In this document: positions 28,839 to 37,752 of the stretch, piece by piece | Numbering within the stretch: position 1 is the stretch's first letter | Layout: each line of letters opens with the position of its first letter | Source: Roseovarius sp. | Lineage (GTDB): Bacteria; Pseudomonadota; Alphaproteobacteria; Rhodobacterales; Rhodobacteraceae | DNA length: 48,935 nt | Direction of reading: 5' to 3' | NCBI GenBank assembly: GCA_029212365.1 | Contig: JARGOC010000028.1 | Coordinates: forward strand, 1-48,935 | Notes under the pieces: model-generated | Databases searched by the model: none | Seen by the model: the letters and a program-made list of their open reading frames with translations, nothing else | What the model was told of the DNA's origin: nothing | Program-made: the position numbers and the translations under genes

Positions 28839-31013
28839 ATGGCAAAATCCCAAACCAAAACGAAGACTACGAAGCCGCCGGTGGCCGCGAAAACTGCTGA
28901 CGCCGCCACGAACGCGATTGCAATGACGCAAGACCTCCGCATGATCCCACTCGATCAATTGGAGCTCAGCCCACTCAATGTGCGCAAGGTCGCTGCAAGC
29001 GCGGCCGATGACGCGGAACTGCTCGCCAGCATTCGCGAAAACGGCATCAAACAAAACCTGGTCGTCCATGCTTTGTCTGACGCTAAATTCGCAGTGGATG
29101 CAGGTGGTCGTCGCCTGAAGGCGCTCAAGCAACTTGCCAGTGATGGTATCATCCCGAACGATCACCCTGTCTCATGTTTGGTCGAGGATCAGCAAAACGC
29201 AACCGTCACCTCGGCGACGGAAAATCTCCAGCGCGCTGCGATGCATCCAGCTGATCAGTTCGAAGCATTTGCCCAGATGATTGCCGAGGGGCGCAAAGAA
29301 GACAATATTGCCCTCAAGTTTGGGGTCAGCGTCGATCTCGTACGCCGTCGTCTCAAACTCGCCCGCATCGCCCCCGAGCTCATAGAGCAGTTCCGCGCAG
29401 GTGAGATGACACTTGAATGCGTCATGGCGTTCACGTTGACCGATGATCACGATCGCCAGATGACCGTTTGGAACGCGGTGAAGGACAGCTATCACATCCA
29501 TCCGCAGTCCATCAAACGGCAGCTGACCGAGACGGCACATTCTGCCAGTTCCAGCATCGGGCGCTTTGTCGGCATTGAGGCCTATGAAGCGGCAGGCGGT
29601 GTTCTGTTGCGCGACCTTTTCGATGACAATGCCGCAGCGCATATGGAGAATCCTGAGTTGCTGGAACGTCTTGCGGTAGAGAAGCTTCAAGACACGGCAA
29701 AGGTATTTGAGGCCGATTGGAAGTGGGTCGAAGTGCACCTTTCCGTCGACTATGGTGCCTTCCGCAGTTTTGGGCGCGTCTATCCACAAGACATCGAACC
29801 TGATGCCGACCTGTTTGCCGAAGAGAATGCGCTGATGGCACGTGAAGAAGAACTGGCAGCGGCCAATGACGGTGCAGATTGGACGGATGCCGAAGCAGAC
29901 GAATATTACGCTATTGAGCCACGGCTTCGTGAAATCGAAGCGCAGCAGAAGGCGCGTCAGCCCTACGCGGCTGCGGATCAAGCGATCGCAGGGTGTGTCG
30001 TCACAATTGGTCATGATGGAGCATTGCGGGTCGAGAAAGGGCTGGTGCGTCCCGAGGACATTCCTGTCGCGGCGGAAAAACCGGAAGATCCGGCAGATGG
30101 TGAGATTGCTGTTACCCGCCCGAATGTCTCCCCTCCTACGTCTTCTGCACCCGTTCCGGTCTCTGATCCGGCGACAACGCTGCGCAAAGCAGATGGTATC
30201 TCAGCAAGCCTTGCAGATGATTTGCGTGCTTCTCGCCAGCATATTCTGCGCGCGCATTTGGCTGCAGATTATGACGTGGCCTTTGATGCGATGCTGTATG
30301 CGTTGTGTGAACAGGCTTTGTCACGTTCCTATGGCACAGAGGCGCTCAATATCTCAATCAGTCCGTTCCTGGCTCAAAATCGTGAGATCTTGCACGCCGA
30401 CACGGTTGCACAAAAAATGCTTGATGCACTGGAACAGGGTCTTGCGGTAGATTGGATGGCGCTGGAAAAACCTGATGATTTTCGAGCGATGTCAGCACTC
30501 CCCCTGCCCCAGAAGCAATCCCTGTTCGCTTGGGCCGTGGGTCTTGCGATCAAGCCGCAGCTTCTCTCCGACAACCACCCTACCCCGATCATCGAAGAAA
30601 TTGGATCGCGGTTGGACGTTGATGTCGCAGCCTGTTGGCGCCCGACGGCTTCAACATATTGGGGTCGCGTTAACAAAGGTCATGCAGTTTCAATGGCGCG
30701 CAAGCTTGTCGGCGATGATTATGCAGAAGAGCGCAGCAGAGAACGCAAAGGCGATATTGCGGCCGCGATGGAACGTGCATTCGCTGAGAGTGCCGCCGAA
30801 ACGGAAGGCTTTGACGCAGTGGTTGCCTCCAAAACGGCTCGCTGGCTTCCAGAGGGTTTGGCATTCAAGGGTGTCGATGATCTGATGGAGACCTCCAGTT
30901 CGCCAAGTCCGTCAGACGTTGATGAAGCGGAAGATGACGGTGAAACAGACTCAGATGTTGAAGATACTGCGCCGAATGCTTTGCCAGCTTTCTTGAGCGA
31001 AACAGCAGCTTAG
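28839..31013 (+). CDS. large plasmid ParB/Spo0J-like protein
   Basis: The 724-residue protein has a ParB N-terminal domain (PLDQLELSPLNVRK, then DAGGRRLKAL near residue 88, the CTP-binding box in its GGRR form, and TENLQRAAMHPADQ), followed by a helix-turn-helix region and a long C-terminal part rich in Ala, Asp and Glu. Such long ParB-like proteins head a conserved gene block on many alphaproteobacterial plasmids and are distinct from the RepB of the repABC cassette. It probably acts as a DNA-binding regulator or accessory partition protein. An AAGGACG ribosome binding site precedes the ATG. Confidence 0.85.
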   Translation: MAKSQTKTKTTKPPVAAKTADAATNAIAMTQDLRMIPLDQLELSPLNVRKVAASAADDAELLASIRENGIKQNLVVHALSDAKFAVDAGGRRLKALKQLASDGIIPNDHPVSCLVEDQQNATVTSATENLQRAAMHPADQFEAFAQMIAEGRKEDNIALKFGVSVDLVRRRLKLARIAPELIEQFRAGEMTLECVMAFTLTDDHDRQMTVWNAVKDSYHIHPQSIKRQLTETAHSASSSIGRFVGIEAYEAAGGVLLRDLFDDNAAAHMENPELLERLAVEKLQDTAKVFEADWKWVEVHLSVDYGAFRSFGRVYPQDIEPDADLFAEENALMAREEELAAANDGADWTDAEADEYYAIEPRLREIEAQQKARQPYAAADQAIAGCVVTIGHDGALRVEKGLVRPEDIPVAAEKPEDPADGEIAVTRPNVSPPTSSAPVPVSDPATTLRKADGISASLADDLRASRQHILRAHLAADYDVAFDAMLYALCEQALSRSYGTEALNISISPFLAQNREILHADTVAQKMLDALEQGLAVDWMALEKPDDFRAMSALPLPQKQSLFAWAVGLAIKPQLLSDNHPTPIIEEIGSRLDVDVAACWRPTASTYWGRVNKGHAVSMARKLVGDDYAEERSRERKGDIAAAMERAFAESAAETEGFDAVVASKTARWLPEGLAFKGVDDLMETSSSPSPSDVDEAEDDGETDSDVEDTAPNALPAFLSETAA

Positions 31014-31045
31014 TCCAGCACTTTCAGACAGCAGTGTCTATTTTG

Positions 31046-31074
31046 GGCCGTCCTTGCAAAAAGGGCGGTCTTTT
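31046..31074 (+). terminator. hairpin 1 of three, after the parB-like gene
   Basis: An 8-bp GC-rich stem (31046-31053 with 31063-31070, two G-U pairs) encloses a nine-base loop and is followed by TTTTCC. It lies 33 bases after the parB-like stop and about 60 bases before the DUF3768 start. It looks like an intrinsic terminator or attenuator. Confidence 0.6.
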
Positions 31075-31132
31075 CCGTCTTGCAGGTGCCTTAAGCTGGA
31101 ATTGGTTCAGCTCGCCTGCACGGAGACGAACC

Positions 31133-31513
31133 ATGACCACAATATTGCAAAACAACCCGACGACCGAAGCAGCAACGATCGCAGCCCAAAACGACGCATT
31201 CCGTAAATCGATCATGTTCTTCAATGATGCTGAAGATACGCCCAAAGGTCAGTTTGTGATGACTTCCGGTGTCGCAGCCTTGGGTCCGGACGCGCGTCTA
31301 GCCGCCACGCGCCAAGTGGCAGCGTTTGAGGCGTTCACGCCGAACAACGACCCCCACGGTTGGCATGAGTTTGGCGCGGTTGAGGTCTTTGGCACAACGA
31401 TCTGGTTCAAGGTGGACCTGTATGACGTCAATTATGAAATGGGCTCAGATGAGCCGACTGATCCGGAGCAAACGCGCCGCGTTCTGACGTTGCTTCTGCC
31501 ATCAGAATACTAA
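31133..31513 (+). CDS. DUF3768 family protein
   Basis: The 126-residue protein has the DUF3768 pattern: an N-terminal helix with QNDAFRKS, a central FEAFTPNNDPHGWHEFGAVE segment, then IWFKVDLYD, and a C-terminus that ends RVLTLLLPSEY. The family is common on alphaproteobacterial plasmids and has no known activity. The ATG at 31133 has GGAGACGAA upstream; the frame is open for 33 codons further, but across the preceding hairpin. Hairpins lie on both sides, so it may be a separately controlled unit. Confidence 0.8.
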   Translation: MTTILQNNPTTEAATIAAQNDAFRKSIMFFNDAEDTPKGQFVMTSGVAALGPDARLAATRQVAAFEAFTPNNDPHGWHEFGAVEVFGTTIWFKVDLYDVNYEMGSDEPTDPEQTRRVLTLLLPSEY

Positions 31514-31542
31514 CGTCCCTTCCCTCCTGTTGATCGAATTCT

Positions 31543-31572
31543 AGGCCGCTCTCTGATTGAGGGCGGCCTTTT
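31543..31572 (+). terminator. hairpin 2 of three, after the DUF3768 gene
   Basis: A stem of eight pairs plus one A-T (31543-31551 with 31561-31569, one G-U pair) closes a nine-base loop and is followed by TTTTCC. It sits 29 bases after the DUF3768 stop and has the same layout as hairpins 1 and 3. Confidence 0.65.
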
Positions 31573-31631
31573 CCTACTGGCGGATTTCAAGGCTCGAGAT
31601 TGTCTCAGCAGCCGTCACTGGAGGCCACAAC

Positions 31632-31928
31632 ATGGCACAAACACGCGACTACAAGATCACCCTCTATCCAGCGCATCGCGAAGGCGCATTTGTCGTGACC
31701 AAGTTCACGATGATGGACAGCTACCCCGAAAAGCAGCTGCAAGCCGCGGGAATGGACGACCTCATCGCTCAGGTCACCCATTTTGCGATGGAGCATGGCG
31801 AAGGCTGCCGTGCATCCGTGCGGTGTCTCGCAGCCCGAAAGCCGCCGGGCTTCAAGAAGGCGACCGAGGATCTCTATTTCAACCTCGAGGATCGCACTGC
31901 TGAAAAGTTCAGTCGTCCAGCCGCCTGA
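31632..31928 (+). CDS. small plasmid-backbone protein of unknown function
   Basis: The 98-residue protein starts MAQTRDYKITLYPAHREGAF and is preceded by a GGAGG ribosome binding site at 31619-31623. I do not recognise a family. The sequence is alpha/beta with a conserved-looking beta-strand start and a basic patch (RKPPGFKK). Its position between the DUF3768 and strawberry-notch genes, in its own hairpin-bounded unit, is typical of the conserved plasmid block. Frame-open sequence upstream of the ATG lies in hairpin 2 and is not coding. Confidence 0.65.
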   Translation: MAQTRDYKITLYPAHREGAFVVTKFTMMDSYPEKQLQAAGMDDLIAQVTHFAMEHGEGCRASVRCLAARKPPGFKKATEDLYFNLEDRTAEKFSRPAA

Positions 31929-31949
31929 CACCCTCAAACCCGCAAGTAC

Positions 31950-31976
31950 AGGCGATCCGCATATGCTGGATCGCCT
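31950..31976 (+). terminator. hairpin 3 of three, before the strawberry-notch gene
   Basis: AGGCGATCC (31950-31958) and GGATCGCCT (31968-31976) form a perfect 9-bp stem with a nine-base loop containing GCATATGC, followed by CCTTTTCC. It comes 21 bases after the small gene's stop and 34 bases before the next start codon. Confidence 0.65.
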
Positions 31977-32009
31977 CCTTTTCCTGCTTTCAGACATTGG
32001 AGATACGAC

Positions 32010-35000
32010 ATGAATGCACATCCAAAAACGGCTGCGCTTATCGAGACCATCCCCGCAGATTTGCCCTCATCTGAGACGGTGCATCGCCTAGTTGCCGCTG
32101 CAAACAGCCTTCTGCCGCAATTTGAAGCTGGCAAACCTATCGACGCCAAAAGGCTTCGAGCAGCGATGGAGGGCGCTTTTAATGCCAGTGACACAAGCGG
32201 TGCATGGGTCTGGAAGGACGCCTATGATGCCGTCGAAATCGCCCAAATCATGATGATCTCACGATACGGCGCGTTAATGCGAAAGCAGGCCGCATCGCCT
32301 GCCCAATTTCTCAGCATGATCGAACGCCTGTCCGCGCTTGCGCCCTCACACACGCGACGCTCGGAAGACAGCGTTCGATTGCAACAGTTCTCGACCCCCC
32401 TACCCCTCGCAGCAATTGTTGCTGAGGCCGCAGGGGTTCGCGCATCTGACCTAGTTCTCGAGCCGTCGGCGGGCACAGGCATGCTTGCCATATTCGGGCA
32501 GATTGCTGGCGCAGACATCACCCTCAACGAACTGGCTGACACACGGCGTGGGGTGCTGAAGGCGCTCTTTGCGGCTGCTCCAGTTTCTGGACACGATGCT
32601 GCATCCATCGACGACAGGCTTGATCGCGCGATTACACCTTCTGTCATCGTCATGAACCCACCCTTCTCTGCCGCCCAACATGTCGACGGCAAGTTCCGCA
32701 AAGCAACCAGTCAACACGTTCTGTCAGCCTTAGCACGGCTTGCGCCTTCTGGACGTCTCGTTGTGATCACAGGCGAAAGCTTCGCACCAAAAACCAAGAG
32801 CCACCAGTCGACCTTCAGAAGTATTGGCGAGGTTGCGGACGTCGTCTTTTCGGCCGCCATTTCGGGCAAGGTTTTCGCGCGGCACGGCACAAGCATCGAT
32901 ACGCGCCTGACTGTCATCGACAAACGAAGCGCTGACGATAATGCGGTAAAAACCGACTTTGAAGACGTCTACCATCCTCTGTGCGAAACCACCGATGATC
33001 TGTTGGCGGCCGTTATGGCCCATTGCCCGGAACGGCCCAATGCGGTGCCCCGCTGCCCTACTGGCGCGCGTCAGACCGCTCCAAAACCAACGACACGGCT
33101 TAATCTGCATGCACTGCGCGATGCTGCCCGCCAAGAAACCCGTGACCTCGCCGCAGAGCGCGCCAAACACCCCTTCGACAGCGTTGAGGCCTGTCCGCTT
33201 GTGTATCAGCCAAAGGACTGGACCGACCCCCAAGGTGCTTTGCAGGACGCAGTCTACGAGGATTATACGCTGCAGGCCCTCGAGATCGAGGGTGCAGCCA
33301 CACATCCAACATCACTGGTGCAGTCCGCAGCCATGGCGTCTGTGCCGCCGCCGCTACCCACCTATCAGCCTATTTTGCCCACTGCGCTGAAACGTGACGG
33401 CGTATTGTCGGCTCCGCAGCTTGAGAGCGTCATTTATGCTGGCCACGCCCACGCCTGTCATCTGAAGGGCTGGTTCAAGCCAAGTGAGGTTGCCGGTCAG
33501 CTAGTTGCCGCGGCAGAGACCGACGAAAGGGCCTTTCGTCTGCGCAAGGGCTGGTTCCTCGGGGATGGGACTGGATGCGGCAAAGGACGGCAAGTCGCTG
33601 GCATTATCGTCGACAACTGGCTGCACGGCCGTAAGCGTGCTGTCTGGGTTTCCAAGAGCGATAAGCTGATTGAGGACGCCAAGCGCGACTGGATGGCGTT
33701 GGGTGGGCGGGAGAGCGATATTGTCCCGCTGTCCAAGTTTCGCCAAGGCAGTGATATCCGACTGGCCGAGGGCATCTTGTTTGTCACCTATGCGACGCTG
33801 CGTTCCGCAGAGCGTGAAGGCAAGGCCTCTCGTCTTGATCAGGTTATCGCGTGGCTCGGTGACGGGTTTGACGGTGTCATCGCCTTCGATGAAAGCCACG
33901 CCATGGCGAATGCCGCCGGTGAGAAATCAGCACGCGGTGACAAGAAGGTATCACAGCAAGGTCTTGCGGGGCTGGCATTGCAGAACGCCGTTCCTGACGC
34001 GCGCATCCTCTACGTTTCAGCCACTGGTGCGACCGTTGTCGGCAATCTCGCCTATGCATCCCGTCTTGGCCTGTGGGGCACGGGCGATTTTCCCTTCGTG
34101 ACCCAAGCCGAATTCGTGTCCTCCATGGAAGCAGGTGGCATTGCGGCCATGGAAATGATTTCGCGCGACCTCAAAGCCTTGGGGCTCTATCTCGCGCGGT
34201 CGCTCTCCTATGCTGGTGTGGAATACGACATGCTGGTTCATGACCTGACGCCCGCACAGGTCGCAATCTATGACAGCTATGCGGACGCGTTTCAGATTAT
34301 TCACAACAATCTTGAAGCAGCGCTAGAAGCATCAGGTATTTCGTCTGAGGGCGGGACACTGAACCCGCAAGCGAAATCTGCAGCGCGGTCAGCTTTTGAG
34401 AGCAATAAGCAACGCTTTTTCAATCACTTAATCACAGCCATGAAATGTCCGTCTCTGATCAAAGCCATTGAAGGAGACCTCGCGGCGGGTCACGCCGCCG
34501 TCGTGCAGGTGGTTTCAACCAGCGAAGCACTGATGGAACGTCGTCTCGACGGGATCCCACCATCTGAGTGGCACGATTTGCAAGTCGACATCACGCCGAG
34601 GGAATATGTGATGGATTATCTGGCGCATTCTTTCCCGACACAGCTGTTTGAGCCCTACACCGATGAAAACGGGGATCTGCGATCCCGTCCCGCGGTGGAT
34701 GCGAGGGGCACGCCAATCATATGCCGTGAGGCCGAACAGTGGCGGGATGATCTGATCGAGCATCTTGGCGCATTGGCACCTGTGCAAGGAGCGCTGGATC
34801 AGATCCTCTGGCATTTCAGCGGGGATGTGGTGGCTGAGGTCACGGGACGCAAGCGCCGGATTGTGCGGACGTCTGAGGGGCGCCTGAAGGTGGAGAACCG
34901 GCCCGCCTCCTCCAACCTTGGCGAAACCCAAGCCTTCATGGATGATACCAAGCGCATTTTGGTCTTCTCAGACGCGGGTGGCACGGGGCGTTCGTACCAC

Positions 35001-36398
35001 GCGGATCTTGGCGCGAAGAACCAGCGCCTCCGGGTGCACTATCTGCTGGAGCCGGGCTGGAAGGCGGATAACGCTATTCAAGGTCTTGGACGCACCAACA
35101 GGACCAACCAAGCGCAGCCGCCGCTGTTTCGTCCCGTTGCCACCAACGTTAGAGGCGAGAAACGGTTCTTGTCCACGATCGCGCGTCGTCTGGATACGCT
35201 CGGTGCGATCACCAAGGGCCAACGCGAAACCGGCGGACAGAATATGTTCCGCGCGGAAGACAATCTTGAAAGCCCCTATGCCCGCGCAGCACTGCGCCAA
35301 TTCTTCTACAAGCTGCGGGCAGGAAAGATCGATGCCTGCTCTTATGCGCGGTTTCAGGAGATGACGGGCTTGACCCTTGATGATGCCGATGGTTGCATGA
35401 AAGAGGTCCTTCCGCCCATCCAGCAATTTCTCAATCGGTGTCTTGCGTTGAAGATTGGCATGCAGGACGCAATCTTTGATGCCTTTGGCGAACTGCTCTC
35501 CGCGATCATCGAAGATGCGCGGCAGGCAGGCACGCTTGATGTCGGACTTGAGACGCTACGCGCAGAGCGGTTTAAGATCATCGACCGCAAGGTCATTTTC
35601 GAGCATGAAGCGACCGGGGCGACGGCAACAGCGCTAACGGTGGAACGGACGGACCGAAACGAGCCCCTGACGCTTGCCAAGGCGAAGTCCATTTGCGCCA
35701 GAACGCCAGATGCAAAACTCTGTTGGAACGCCGCGTCCAAGCGTGCGGGTCTGATGACCAATGCACCTGCTTATATGGACGAGGACGGTGTTCCAATTCG
35801 TCGCGTCAAACTGCTGCGTCCAATGACCTATGATTTGTTCGAGTTGGGTGAGTTCGCCAAGTCAAACTGGCAGGAAGTTGATGATGCGACGTTTGAACAG
35901 CTCTGGCAGGCCGAGGTCGATGCCGTGCCGGAGTTCACCAAATCCAAAATCACGCTGATCTGCGGCCTTCTCCTGCCGATCTGGGATCGTCTGCCTGCCG
36001 ACAATATGCGGATTTACCGTCTGCAGGTCGAGGATGGTGAACGCGCAATCGGGCGATTGGTCTCGCAAGAACAGCTGATCAACGTCTATGCACGGCTTGG
36101 GCTCGACAATGATATACAGATGGATCCCGACGACGTGCTGCGCACCGTGATGGAGACCCGTGCCACGCTGAGCCTCGTAAACGGGTTTCAGCTGCGCCGC
36201 TCGCCTGTCATGGGCCAGCCCAGATTGGAAGTCATCGGTGCCACGGGCGCGATCCTGCCCGAGTTGAAAACCATGGGCTGCTTTACCGAAGTGATCCAAT
36301 GGAAGACACGGGTGTTTCTGCCGTCAGAAAACATTGATGCATTGGCGGCTCTGTTGGCGCGCTTTCCTGTTGGCATCGCTGTTGCTGATACAGCGTAA
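32010..36398 (+). CDS. DNA methylase-strawberry notch helicase fusion
   Basis: The 1462-residue protein combines two parts. Near residues 149-220 it has a DNA-methyltransferase fold with LEPSAGTGML (SAM-binding motif I) and VMNPPFS (catalytic NPPF motif of N6-adenine methylases). From about residue 500 it has a strawberry-notch-type SF2 helicase, with Walker A LGDGTGCGKGRQ near 516, DESH near 626, YVSATGAT, and a C-terminal GLGRTNRTNQAQPP motif. This giant protein is a hallmark of alphaproteobacterial plasmids. It may methylate or remodel plasmid DNA, perhaps during transfer; the role is not established. The TAA overlaps the next ATG by one base. Confidence 0.88.
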   Translation: MNAHPKTAALIETIPADLPSSETVHRLVAAANSLLPQFEAGKPIDAKRLRAAMEGAFNASDTSGAWVWKDAYDAVEIAQIMMISRYGALMRKQAASPAQFLSMIERLSALAPSHTRRSEDSVRLQQFSTPLPLAAIVAEAAGVRASDLVLEPSAGTGMLAIFGQIAGADITLNELADTRRGVLKALFAAAPVSGHDAASIDDRLDRAITPSVIVMNPPFSAAQHVDGKFRKATSQHVLSALARLAPSGRLVVITGESFAPKTKSHQSTFRSIGEVADVVFSAAISGKVFARHGTSIDTRLTVIDKRSADDNAVKTDFEDVYHPLCETTDDLLAAVMAHCPERPNAVPRCPTGARQTAPKPTTRLNLHALRDAARQETRDLAAERAKHPFDSVEACPLVYQPKDWTDPQGALQDAVYEDYTLQALEIEGAATHPTSLVQSAAMASVPPPLPTYQPILPTALKRDGVLSAPQLESVIYAGHAHACHLKGWFKPSEVAGQLVAAAETDERAFRLRKGWFLGDGTGCGKGRQVAGIIVDNWLHGRKRAVWVSKSDKLIEDAKRDWMALGGRESDIVPLSKFRQGSDIRLAEGILFVTYATLRSAEREGKASRLDQVIAWLGDGFDGVIAFDESHAMANAAGEKSARGDKKVSQQGLAGLALQNAVPDARILYVSATGATVVGNLAYASRLGLWGTGDFPFVTQAEFVSSMEAGGIAAMEMISRDLKALGLYLARSLSYAGVEYDMLVHDLTPAQVAIYDSYADAFQIIHNNLEAALEASGISSEGGTLNPQAKSAARSAFESNKQRFFNHLITAMKCPSLIKAIEGDLAAGHAAVVQVVSTSEALMERRLDGIPPSEWHDLQVDITPREYVMDYLAHSFPTQLFEPYTDENGDLRSRPAVDARGTPIICREAEQWRDDLIEHLGALAPVQGALDQILWHFSGDVVAEVTGRKRRIVRTSEGRLKVENRPASSNLGETQAFMDDTKRILVFSDAGGTGRSYHADLGAKNQRLRVHYLLEPGWKADNAIQGLGRTNRTNQAQPPLFRPVATNVRGEKRFLSTIARRLDTLGAITKGQRETGGQNMFRAEDNLESPYARAALRQFFYKLRAGKIDACSYARFQEMTGLTLDDADGCMKEVLPPIQQFLNRCLALKIGMQDAIFDAFGELLSAIIEDARQAGTLDVGLETLRAERFKIIDRKVIFEHEATGATATALTVERTDRNEPLTLAKAKSICARTPDAKLCWNAASKRAGLMTNAPAYMDEDGVPIRRVKLLRPMTYDLFELGEFAKSNWQEVDDATFEQLWQAEVDAVPEFTKSKITLICGLLLPIWDRLPADNMRIYRLQVEDGERAIGRLVSQEQLINVYARLGLDNDIQMDPDDVLRTVMETRATLSLVNGFQLRRSPVMGQPRLEVIGATGAILPELKTMGCFTEVIQWKTRVFLPSENIDALAALLARFPVGIAVADTA

Positions 36399-37420
36399 TG
36401 AGGGTGGGTGTCTCGGTTGCTGAGATTTCAGCAGACCTTGGGGCGCGTGCGGAGTGTTTTTGCCGCGCCTATTTTCCTCAAGGCTATCGCCAAGGCGATT
36501 ATTGGCAAGTTGGTGACACATCTGGTGCGGTGGGACGCAGTCTCGTGATCCGTCTGCACGCCCAAGACGGTCGTAAGGCGGGTGGATGGACAGATTACGC
36601 CACGGGTGAGTTTGGAGACCTCATCGACCTACTACACGCCAAGCTTGGATCACAGTCTTTGCGAGAGACTCTCCATGAGGCGCAACATTTTCTGGGCACT
36701 GCACCGCTTCCCGTATCGAAGGTGCCCAAGAAGGTGTCTCGGGATGCAGGCGCGGCCAACACCAAGCGCATCGCGTCAGCGCGCCGGCTCTTTGCTGATG
36801 GCAGGCCCGTGTTGGGGACTGCGGCTGCGGCCTATCTGCACCGTCGCGGCATCGCGCGCTTCGGGCCCGCCTTGCGCTTTCATCCGAGGGTCTACCTGCG
36901 AGGTGATGACAGGACGTCAGATCATCCGCGCAACTCCCCTGCCCTTCTGGCGAAGATCACCGACAATCAGGGCAACATTACGGGATGTGCTCGGACATAT
37001 CTCGACCCGACGACTGGCGGGATTGCAGATCTGCGCAATCCGAAACGGATACTGGGCCAGCTTCATGGCAACGCTGTTCGGTTTTGGTCAGGGTCTAACC
37101 CGGCTGATTTGATTGTCGGCGAAGGTCTTGAGAACACGCTGTCAGTTGGCACCGCCCTGCCCGAGTTCAATCTCGCGTCTTGTCTGACAGCTACGCATCT
37201 TGGCCTCTTTATTCCACCGTCAGGCATCAAGCGCATCTGGATTGCACGAGACAATGATGCAGCGGGTGAGCGCGCAGCGCATGGTCTTACAGGCAGACTG
37301 CCATCCCTTGGCATTGAGTGTCGGCACCTCGTCCCACAGCTTGGTGATTTCAACGAAGACCTGCCGGCATTTGGCAAAGGCGGGCTTCGCAACGTGCTTC
37401 TGGCAGCCATGAAGGGATAA
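36398..37420 (+). CDS. toprim domain protein (DUF7146-type, primase-like)
   Basis: The 340-residue protein has an N-terminal zinc-free primase-like region (GYWQVGD-like and WTDYATGEFGDLIDLL), a middle segment RRGIARFGPALRFHP, and a C-terminal toprim fold with LIVGEGLENTLS and IWIARDNDAAGERAA, the conserved Glu and DxD metal-binding residues. Such proteins accompany the strawberry-notch gene on plasmids and may support DNA replication or transfer. Translation probably depends on the upstream gene because the start and stop share one base (TAATG). Confidence 0.85.
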   Translation: MRVGVSVAEISADLGARAECFCRAYFPQGYRQGDYWQVGDTSGAVGRSLVIRLHAQDGRKAGGWTDYATGEFGDLIDLLHAKLGSQSLRETLHEAQHFLGTAPLPVSKVPKKVSRDAGAANTKRIASARRLFADGRPVLGTAAAAYLHRRGIARFGPALRFHPRVYLRGDDRTSDHPRNSPALLAKITDNQGNITGCARTYLDPTTGGIADLRNPKRILGQLHGNAVRFWSGSNPADLIVGEGLENTLSVGTALPEFNLASCLTATHLGLFIPPSGIKRIWIARDNDAAGERAAHGLTGRLPSLGIECRHLVPQLGDFNEDLPAFGKGGLRNVLLAAMKG

Positions 37421-37752
37421 GTTATTGAGAATATGAAGTAAAGCGTAGTCTTTGGGGTGTGTATTGCCAGCGGCAGGCGTTCCAAGACGTTCAATCTGAT
37501 CCCGTTTGGATAAGGGGAGCGATGGGCCAACGGGTCGGAGCTGAGTGCTCCTCGCCCAAACCGCAATGCGCCCCCGTCAGAAAACCCCCCTGCCCCGCCA
37601 AAGAAAGAAGGCGGGGCATTCCTCGCGGAACAATTTTCTGCCGTGGCCGCATTCTCCGCTGCGCTGCGATCCCAAAAGGATGCGGTTCGGTCGCCGCCGG
37701 CCCTGTTATCGCCCCATCCAAATCGGGTCAGATTAAACAGAGGAACAAGACC
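37421..37752. other. non-coding leader of the DUF2493 gene
   Basis: This 330-base stretch has an open frame in phase with the DUF2493 gene, but the translation is unlike protein and rich in Pro and Arg. It contains a strong hairpin (listed separately) and shorter GC-rich inverted segments. It is likely a structured leader or intergenic element of the plasmid block. Confidence 0.4.
37591..37618. terminator. strong GC hairpin before the DUF2493 gene
   Basis: TGCCCCGCC (37591-37599) and GGCGGGGCA (37610-37618) form a perfect 9-bp stem with a ten-base purine-rich loop (AAAGAAAGAA). On the plus strand it is followed by TTCCTC rather than a T run, so termination would be partial. A structural role in the leader is possible. 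Confidence 0.45.

Noticed and set aside
37459..37752. N-terminal extension of the DUF2493 protein
   Set aside because: The extension crosses a strong hairpin, is rich in Pro and Arg, and lacks conservation; the ATG at 37753 has a ribosome binding site.
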